A program made the translations under genes and the position numbers. Shown in pieces: positions 58,373 through 64,000 of a DNA stretch of 64,000 bases (position 1 is the stretch's first letter; each line of letters begins with the position of its first letter). The notes under the pieces were generated by a model that worked only from the letters and a program-made list of their open reading frames with translations, was not told where the DNA came from and made no database searches. This DNA is from Planctomycetota bacterium (GTDB lineage Bacteria; Planctomycetota; PUPC01; DSUN01), in NCBI GenBank assembly GCA_035384565.1, contig DAOOIT010000024.1, positions 17,086 to 81,085 of the forward strand, written 5' to 3'.

Positions 58373-59188
58373 TCACAGGCCCGCGGCAAATGCCTGGCAG
58401 GTCTCGTGGCAGCGAGCGGCCGCGTCGAACGGGTCGGCGGCCCACAGCTCGGGGTTGAACAGCTCGAGCGAGTAATAGCCGTCGTAGCCGGTCGCGGCGA
58501 TGCGGCGGACGATCTCGCGGAGCGGGAAGGCGCCCTGGCCGGGCAGCACGCGGTCGCTGTCGCGCAGGAGCTCGCGCGGCAGGCAGCGCGCGTCGTTGAG
58601 ATGCACGAAGGCGATGGGGGCGCCGCGGAGGGCGTCGAAGTCCTCCATCTTGCTGCGGCCGGCCCAGAAGTGGAAGCAGTCGAAGAGGATGCCGAGGTTG
58701 TGGTGGTCGGCGTCGTTCACCACTTTGGCGGCGGTGGCCAGGGTGCCGATGAAGGGGAAGCCGGCGACGAACTCGAGGGCCACGCCGAGGCCGAAGCTGC
58801 CGGCGAGGTCGCACACCTCGCGGGCCTGCTCGGCCGCGGTGTGGTAGTCGTCGAGGGTGGGGGCGGCGGGGCCGTCGCCCACGCACACGATGGCCCGCGC
58901 GCCGAGCTCCTGGCAGAGCTCGAAGCGGGCCTTGGCGGCGTCGAACGCCTTGCGCTTGGCGTCGCCGGTCGAGGTGAGCAGGCCGGCGACGTAGCAGGCG
59001 CCCGCGGCCTCGAGGCCGTGGTCCTTGAGCAGGGCGCGGGCGTCGGCGGCCGGGCGCCCCTCGGCGACGAACCTCTCGACGTGGGGCAGCCAGAGCTCCA
59101 GGGCGGTGAAGCCGGCCTTGGCGCTGGCCTCGACCGCAGTGGGCAAGTCGCGTTCGCCCAGGGTGATCGGGTTGAGGCAGAACTTCAC
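58373..59188 (-). CDS. Sugar phosphate isomerase/epimerase-like TIM barrel
   Basis: 271 residues. The xylose-isomerase-like AP2EC fold is shown by AGFTALELWLP near residue 28, VALEFVAGFPF near 135 (Glu metal ligand), GILFDCFHFWAG near 165 (Asp and His), FVHLNDA near 195 and YYSLELFNPELW near 237 (last Glu). Members interconvert ketoses and aldoses or act on inositol derivatives using a divalent metal. No signal peptide. The gene is 15 bases downstream of the AIR-synthase-like gene and 10 bases upstream of the GT2 gene, so the three probably form an operon. Confidence 0.87.
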   Translation of the reverse strand: MKFCLNPITLGERDLPTAVEASAKAGFTALELWLPHVERFVAEGRPAADARALLKDHGLEAAGACYVAGLLTSTGDAKRKAFDAAKARFELCQELGARAIVCVGDGPAAPTLDDYHTAAEQAREVCDLAGSFGLGVALEFVAGFPFIGTLATAAKVVNDADHHNLGILFDCFHFWAGRSKMEDFDALRGAPIAFVHLNDARCLPRELLRDSDRVLPGQGAFPLREIVRRIAATGYDGYYSLELFNPELWAADPFDAAARCHETCQAFAAGL

Positions 59189-59203
59189 AGAGGCATCTCC
59201 TCT

Positions 59204-60205
59204 TCAGAACAGCTTGGCGACTTCGTCGGAATCGAAACGGGGCAGCGGCTGGCGCTGGCCGCCTCGGCGGATGGTGACGCCCTCGGCCCGTTCGGTCATG
59301 CGGCCGATGCGTCGCGCGGCGATGCCGTCGGCGGTCAGGGCCTCGAGCGCGGCGGCCGTGTCGCCGGGCGCCGTCACCGCGAGCAGCGCCCCCGAGGCGA
59401 TGAGGCCCAGGGGGTTCAGGCCGTAGTGGCGGCAGAGGGCCTCGGTTTCGGGGAAGAGGGTGATGGCGTCGGCCTCGACCTCGATGCCCAGGCCGGCGGC
59501 GTCGGCCAGCTCGTGGAGGCCGGTGGCGAGGCCACCCTCGGTGGGGTCGTGCAGGGCGTGGGGCTGCGCGGCGCGGCACAGGGCGCGCGCGTCGCGCAGC
59601 ACGCTGAGGCCGGGAGTGTCGAGGTAGCCGCGCGCGCGGTCGAGCAGCGCGGGGTCCACGGCGCCCCGCAGTTCCGTCGCCCGCTCGCGGGCGATGAGGG
59701 CCGTGCCCTCGATGGCGATGCCTTTGGTGAGCAACACGTCGTCGCCCGCGCGGCTGCGGGTGTTGACGACGAGGCGGTCGGGCGCCACCTCGCCGAGCAG
59801 GTGGCCGATGACGAGCGGGCGGTCGAGGCCGTAGGTGACCTCGGTGTGGCCGCCGCACAGCGTGATGTCGAGGGCCTCGCAGGAGGCGGCCACGTCGCGG
59901 AAGATCGCCTCGACCAGCTCCTCGGTGGCCGCGCCCTCGGGCAGGAGCAGCGTGGCAAGGAAGAAGCGCGGCGTCGCGCCCAGGCAGGCCACGTCGTTGG
60001 CATTGATGTTGACGGCGTACCAGCCGATGCGGTCGGTGGCGAAGGTGATGGGATCGCTCTTGGCCACCACCACCTGTGCGCCGAAGGCGAGGGCCGCGGC
60101 ATCGCGTCCGATGCCGGGGCGCACGATCACGCGCGGGTCGGCCCGGCACAGGCCGAGGAGCCGGGACAGAGCGGCGGCCGGCAGCTTCCCAACGGGCAGC
60201 GGCAT
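59204..60205 (-). CDS. AIR synthase-related (HypE/PurM superfamily) protein
   Basis: 333 residues. The N-terminal half has GIGRDAAALAF near residue 30, TDRIGWYAVNINANDVACLGATPRFFL near 57 (Asn/Asp of the nucleotide site) and TLCGGHTEVTYG near 112. The C-terminal half has HALHDPTEGGLATGLHELADAAGLG near 212 and GLIASGALLAV near 265. HypE proteins have HDPTRGG and end in a catalytic Cys; here it is HDPTEGG and there is no terminal Cys, so it is not a hydrogenase maturation enzyme. The superfamily uses ATP to activate a substrate oxygen. It heads a minus-strand run with an isomerase and a glycosyltransferase. Confidence 0.82.
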   Translation of the reverse strand: MPLPVGKLPAAALSRLLGLCRADPRVIVRPGIGRDAAALAFGAQVVVAKSDPITFATDRIGWYAVNINANDVACLGATPRFFLATLLLPEGAATEELVEAIFRDVAASCEALDITLCGGHTEVTYGLDRPLVIGHLLGEVAPDRLVVNTRSRAGDDVLLTKGIAIEGTALIARERATELRGAVDPALLDRARGYLDTPGLSVLRDARALCRAAQPHALHDPTEGGLATGLHELADAAGLGIEVEADAITLFPETEALCRHYGLNPLGLIASGALLAVTAPGDTAAALEALTADGIAARRIGRMTERAEGVTIRRGGQRQPLPRFDSDEVAKLF

Positions 60206-60361
60206 CGGGCTTCCCAGGCGCCCCTGCCGCGCACCCTTGCGTCACGGGCGGGATGCCTGTGCCACCACCGCGAACGTGCGCGGTGGCACGGGCTTCCGGC
60301 CTGCGGTGGGCTCAGAGGCGCTCCACGCGGCGCGGCAGGCATCGGTTCTCTGAACGCCGGC

Positions 60362-60389
60362 ATTATAAGGCGCGGCGCGGCATTTGCAA
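60362..60389 (-). promoter_or_regulatory. Promoter of the AIR-synthase-like operon
   Basis: Minus strand TTGCAA (60389-60384), 16-base spacer, perfect TATAAT (60367-60362). It lies about 157 bases before the ATG at 60205. Confidence 0.6.
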
Positions 60390-60497
60390 GGGCTTTCTGC
60401 GCAAGATTTTGCGGCGGGCCGGGGCCGCACGGGGCGGCCCCGTGGCGATTGCCGACAAGAAATTACACCTCGTGACAGCCTTCGCCCCGCCGCAGGA

Positions 60498-60526
60498 TTG
60501 CATCGGGCTTGCCCTCATGCTACATT
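60498..60526 (+). promoter_or_regulatory. Promoter of the 1084-residue TPR gene
   Basis: TTGCAT (60498-60503), 17-base spacer, TACATT (60521-60526), 43 bases before ATG 60570. Confidence 0.58.
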
Positions 60527-60569
60527 GGCCCCATACGATTCCCCTCCACGATCCGCGAAAGGAAGGACC

Positions 60570-63500
60570 ATGACTTCCCGCCTCATTCATCTGGTTCTGG
60601 CGTCCGCCCTGGCCGCCGCGGCGTTCGCCGGCGAGGAGCCTGCGCCCGCTGCCGGCGGCGAGGGAGCCGAGATCTTCAACCTCGCCAACGGCTACATGGC
60701 CCGCAAGGAATACGAGCTGGCCGTAGAGACTTACGCGCGCCTGCTCAAGACCACGCCGCAGTTCGCCCAGGCCGCCCTCGCCCTCTATCGCCAGGGCTGG
60801 TGCCAGCACGCGCTCCAGCGCTACGACGAGGCCGCCGCCGCCTTCAACCGCCTGCTCAAGGAGTTCCCCGCCAGCGAGGACCTGCCCAAGGCCCTCTACC
60901 TGCTGGGCGACTGCTACCTGAAGCTGGACAAGCCGGCCGAGGGCGCCCAAGCCTTTCTCGATCTCGTGGCGAAGTCGCCGAAATACGCCTTCGCGCCCAA
61001 CGCCCTCCACCGCGCGGGCGAGGCCCTGCTCAAGCTCAAGGAGTTCGACCGAGCCGCCAAGGCCTACGCCCAGCTCATCGCCGATTACCCCGACTACCAG
61101 CACATCCCCTACGCCCACTACTCGCTCGGCTGGTGCCGCTCGCAGCTCAAGGACCACAAGGGCGCGGCCGAGGCCTTCGGCGCCGTGGTGGCGAAGTTCC
61201 CCAAGTCGCCCGTCGCCGGCGAATCGCAGTTCCGCCTCGGCGAGGCCCTCCTCGAGCAGAAGGCCTACGACGAGGCCCGCGCCGCATTCAAGAAGGTCCT
61301 CGACGACTTCCCCGGCGACTTCAGCGACGATGCGCTGCTCGCCATCGGCCGCGCCTGGTTCGAGCAGGAGAAGTTCGCCGAAGCCGCGAAGGCGTTCCAG
61401 GATGCCGTCGCCCGCTTCCCCGAGAGTCCCGCGAAGCCTCAGGCCCTCTACGACGCGGGCAACAGCCTGCTGTGCGCCGGCAACGCCGAGGGCGCGCTCC
61501 AGGCGTTCGACGCCGCGCTCGCCGCCGCGCCCAACACCCCCCTTGCCGAGAAGGCCCGCTATGCCCGCGGCCACGCGCTCCTGCGCCTCAAGAAGCCCGA
61601 CGAGGCCCTTGAGGCGTTCACCGAATCGCTGAAGGCTCCCAGCCTACATGAACTCCTGCCCCGCGTCGTCTTCAGCCTCGGCGAGGCCTGCTTCGCGGCC
61701 AAGCGCTACGACGAGGCGGCGAAGGCCTACGCCCAAGTCGTCGAAAAGCACGCCGATTCGCCCATCGCGGCCGACGCCCTAAGCGCGCTGGCCTTCTGCC
61801 GCCGCGACCAGGGCAAGCTCCCCGAAGCCATCGAGGCCGCCCAGCAGTTTGTCAAGAAGTACCCGCCCGATCATCCGCTCTTCAGGCCCACGCTCTTCGC
61901 CCTCGGCGACTTCCAGTTCGCCCACAAGGCCTACGCCGACGCCAAGGCCACCTTCCTCCGCCTCGCCGAGCTCGGCCCGCAGGCGCCCGGAGCCGCCGAC
62001 GGGCCGGACAAGGCCGCCTGGACCCTCTACCGCCTCGGCTGGTGCCACCGCAACCTGGGCGAGCTCGACGACGCGGCCAAGGCTTTCGCCAGGCTCGTCG
62101 CCGAGCACCCCAAGAGCGACCTCGCGCCCGAGGGCCTCTGCCTCCTCGCCCACATCGCCGACGAGCAGAAGAAGCCCGACGCGGCCGCCGCCCTCTACGC
62201 TCGCTGCCTGAAGGAGTACCCCGAGAGCCCGTACGCCGCGTTGGCACTCCTCGACCTCGGCCTGCTCGAGTTCAACCGCAGGAGCTTCGCCGACGCCGCC
62301 CAGCACCTGGCCGCCTTCCTCGGCAAGCACCCCGACCACGCCAACGCTCCCGAGGCGCGCCTGCATCTCGCCGAAGCTCTTTACGAGACCAAGGCTTATG
62401 ACGAAGCTCTCAAGCACTTCACCGCCTTCCTCGAGAAGTCGCCCGACCACAAGCTCGCCGCCCGCGCCCGCGACGGGCTGGCATGGTCCCACCGCAAGCT
62501 CGGCCAGCTCGACAAGGCCCTCGAAGCCTTCGCCGCCGTCGCCGCCCAGGACGCCAGGAGCGACCTCGCGCCCCAGGCCCTCTTCGCCGCCGCCACCATC
62601 CGCATGGAACAGAAGCAGCCGGCCGAGGCGATCAAGCTCTTCGCCCGCGTGGCGGCCGACTACCCGAACCACAAGCTCGCCACCGAGGCCGCCTACCGCG
62701 CCGCCTCCGCCCTCTACGCCGCCGACCAGTACGAGGAGGCCGCCAAGGCACTCCAGGCGTTCCTCGACAGGAATCCGAAGGGTGAGTTCACGGACGACGC
62801 GCTCTACGACCTGGCCTGGGCCAATCTCAAGCTCAACAAGCCCGACGCCAAGCTAGCCGCCCTCAACCGCCTGCTCAAAGAGTTCCCCGAGAGCAGCTTC
62901 GCGCCCAGCGCCCACTTCCTGCTCGGCGAGCACGCCTTCGATGCCAAGCAGTACGCGGACGCCGCGGCCCACTATGCCGCCTGCGCCCAGGCCGCCCAGG
63001 GCGAGGAACTGGCCAAGGCCCTCTATAAGCTCGCCTGGAGCCACTACCACGCCGAGAAGTGGGACGCAGCGGCCGCCGCCTTCGCCGACCTCACCGCCAA
63101 GGCCCCCGACAGCGCCTTCGCCGCCGAGGCCCCCGACAGCGCCTTCGCCGCCGAGGCCCACTACATGACCGGCCTCATCCTCCAGAGGCAGAACAAGCAC
63201 GACGAGGCCCTGGCCGCTTTCCGCAGGACCCTCGACGCCAAGCCCTCGCCCAAGTACGACGAGCGCGCCCGCTACCAGATCGCCCAGTGCCAGCAGGCCG
63301 CGGGCAAGTGGGCCGACGCCCTCAAGCAGCACAAGGCCACGCTCGAGAAGTACCCCGAGGGCGAGATGAAGCTCGACCTCGTCTACGGCATCGGCCTCGC
63401 CAGCCAGCACCTCGGCGCCTACGCCGACGCCCAGGACGCCTTCCAGAAAGTCATCGCCGCCACCAAGACTGACCTTGCCGCCCGCGCGCAGTACGGTCTG

Positions 63501-63824
63501 GGCGAGTGCGACTTCCTCCAAGGCAAGTTCAAGGAGGCCCTTGCCAGTTTCCTCGCCGTCGAAATCAACTACAACGTCGAGGGGGCCCCCGAGGTCGTCG
63601 CGCCCTACAACAAGTGGCGGGCTGCCGCGCTCCTCAAGGTGATGCAGTGCCACCTCAAGCTCGGCAACCCCGACCGCGCGCGCGCCTACGGCAGCGAGCT
63701 GATCAAGAAGTTCCCCAACAGCGAGGCGGTTGCCGAGGCGAAGAAGCTGCTCGAAGGGCTCGACGCCGGCAGGCCCGAGGCCCCTGCCCCACCCAAGGCC
63801 GAGCCGGCCAAGGGCGATCAGTAG
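60570..63824 (+). CDS. Exported TPR protein of 1084 residues
   Basis: ATG 60570 with AAAGGAAGGA upstream. A signal peptide covers residues 1-20 (LIHLVLASALAAAAFA, then GEE). The rest is at least two dozen TPR units with a strong YDEAAKAY-type repeat (for example ALYRQGWCQHALQRYDEAAAAF near residue 70). Such Tol-Pal/YbgF-like arrays serve as periplasmic scaffolds. Two identical 27-base blocks (63102-63128 and 63129-63155) duplicate APDSAFAAE within one repeat. A Pro/Ala tail ends the protein. It has its own promoter and stands alone, with repeat copy 3 directly after the stop. Function unknown. Confidence 0.83.
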   Translation: MTSRLIHLVLASALAAAAFAGEEPAPAAGGEGAEIFNLANGYMARKEYELAVETYARLLKTTPQFAQAALALYRQGWCQHALQRYDEAAAAFNRLLKEFPASEDLPKALYLLGDCYLKLDKPAEGAQAFLDLVAKSPKYAFAPNALHRAGEALLKLKEFDRAAKAYAQLIADYPDYQHIPYAHYSLGWCRSQLKDHKGAAEAFGAVVAKFPKSPVAGESQFRLGEALLEQKAYDEARAAFKKVLDDFPGDFSDDALLAIGRAWFEQEKFAEAAKAFQDAVARFPESPAKPQALYDAGNSLLCAGNAEGALQAFDAALAAAPNTPLAEKARYARGHALLRLKKPDEALEAFTESLKAPSLHELLPRVVFSLGEACFAAKRYDEAAKAYAQVVEKHADSPIAADALSALAFCRRDQGKLPEAIEAAQQFVKKYPPDHPLFRPTLFALGDFQFAHKAYADAKATFLRLAELGPQAPGAADGPDKAAWTLYRLGWCHRNLGELDDAAKAFARLVAEHPKSDLAPEGLCLLAHIADEQKKPDAAAALYARCLKEYPESPYAALALLDLGLLEFNRRSFADAAQHLAAFLGKHPDHANAPEARLHLAEALYETKAYDEALKHFTAFLEKSPDHKLAARARDGLAWSHRKLGQLDKALEAFAAVAAQDARSDLAPQALFAAATIRMEQKQPAEAIKLFARVAADYPNHKLATEAAYRAASALYAADQYEEAAKALQAFLDRNPKGEFTDDALYDLAWANLKLNKPDAKLAALNRLLKEFPESSFAPSAHFLLGEHAFDAKQYADAAAHYAACAQAAQGEELAKALYKLAWSHYHAEKWDAAAAAFADLTAKAPDSAFAAEAPDSAFAAEAHYMTGLILQRQNKHDEALAAFRRTLDAKPSPKYDERARYQIAQCQQAAGKWADALKQHKATLEKYPEGEMKLDLVYGIGLASQHLGAYADAQDAFQKVIAATKTDLAARAQYGLGECDFLQGKFKEALASFLAVEINYNVEGAPEVVAPYNKWRAAALLKVMQCHLKLGNPDRARAYGSELIKKFPNSEAVAEAKKLLEGLDAGRPEAPAPPKAEPAKGDQ

Positions 63825-63830
63825 AGGCGG

Positions 63831-64000
63831 CTCCTCAGGGTCTGGCGATCCTGGCTCGACTGAGCTGGTGCAGGGCGTGAGCATGCCGGTTCCTGGCGGG
63901 CCTGGCGGTTACTCGGGAGCGCTGCACCGAGCGACTGGCGGGCGTCGCCTGTCCATGCTGTATCAACCCTGTGAGGAGGGAAGTGATACAGCATGGGTAG
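63831..64000 (+). repeat. Structured dispersed repeat, copy 3 (cut by window end)
   Basis: Aligns with copy 1 from its upstream half onwards. The hairpin 63953-63965 / 63984-63996 has the same arms as copy 1 and the same 18-base loop, with two G-T pairs extending it. The core and tail would lie beyond the window. Like copy 1 it begins just after the stop codon of a TPR-operon gene. Confidence 0.72.

Larger units (their letters stand above)
60206..60569. other. Divergent intergenic region with two promoters
   Basis: Contains the minus-strand promoter at 60362-60389 and the plus-strand promoter at 60498-60526. The minus-strand leader of about 150 bases holds GC-rich inverted repeats (around 60258-60300) but nothing I can name. 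Confidence 0.5.

Noticed and set aside
59204..60205. HypE hydrogenase maturation protein
   Set aside because: It has HDPTEGG in place of HDPTRGG, lacks the C-terminal Cys, and no hyp or hydrogenase gene is nearby.
1..64000. CRISPR arrays, tRNA and rRNA genes
   Set aside because: No regularly spaced direct repeats with spacers were seen, no convincing tRNA T-loop and acceptor pairing, and no rRNA-like stretch.

Overview
The window is a very GC-rich bacterial chromosome segment, close to 70% by eye, with no rRNA, tRNA, CRISPR array or transposase that I could find. Gene content suggests a heterotrophic member of the Planctomycetota/PVC group or a similar lineage: several secreted TPR proteins, a type I sulfatase, a DUF2961 (GH172-type) enzyme, two beta-helix proteins, a pseudopilin, three uroporphyrinogen-decarboxylase-fold methyltransferase-like proteins, a Gfo/Idh/MocA oxidoreductase and a sugar isomerase. 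Without a marker gene the phylum is an inference.

Layout. 1-5517: a plus-strand operon of four exported TPR-type proteins and a metallophosphoesterase, joined by ATGA/TGATG overlaps. 5518-5985: the first copy of a structured dispersed repeat. 5986-11090 (minus): purM-like, mutL, and a TPR/beta-helix membrane protein. 11222-16735: a glycosyltransferase, a small membrane protein, a secreted subtilase with PKD domains and a DUF2961 protein. 16780-19455: an accessory patch with a DUF433/DUF5615 pair, a DUF2961 remnant, a PD-(D/E)XK-like protein, a Phd-like protein and a nucleotidyltransferase, followed by a 34-bp inverted-repeat element. 19757-31017: scattered metabolic and surface genes (UROD-like, pseudopilin, SMP-30, GT39, phosphoesterase, sulfatase, aspartic protease, beta-helix), with a second copy of the structured repeat.

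31041-35565 is the most unusual part. A UROD-like gene is interrupted near its 3' end by a 3.1-kb cassette of visibly lower GC, bracketed by perfect 191-bp direct repeats of that gene. The cassette carries a strong promoter and three tightly coupled genes: a PD-(D/E)XK-like/winged-helix protein, a Ser/Thr protein kinase and a protein of unknown family. This is the best candidate for an undescribed, possibly anti-phage, system. An assembly artefact at the repeat must be excluded.

35584-45713: ilvE with a lipoprotein, TrkH with a KdpDE-like two-component pair, a GH5-like lipoprotein, and a UROD/oxidoreductase/plsY run. 45817-63824: a GH67N-domain lipoprotein, a cysteine-cluster protein, a large PAS hybrid histidine kinase divergent from hisG, a TPR protein, YebC, a radical SAM protein converging on a minus-strand run (AIR-synthase-like, isomerase, GT2), and a 1084-residue TPR protein. 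The window ends inside a third copy of the structured repeat.

Promoters are easy to read here: 21 gene starts are preceded by TTGACA/TATAAT-like boxes 16-18 bp apart, and several of these decide between alternative starts.
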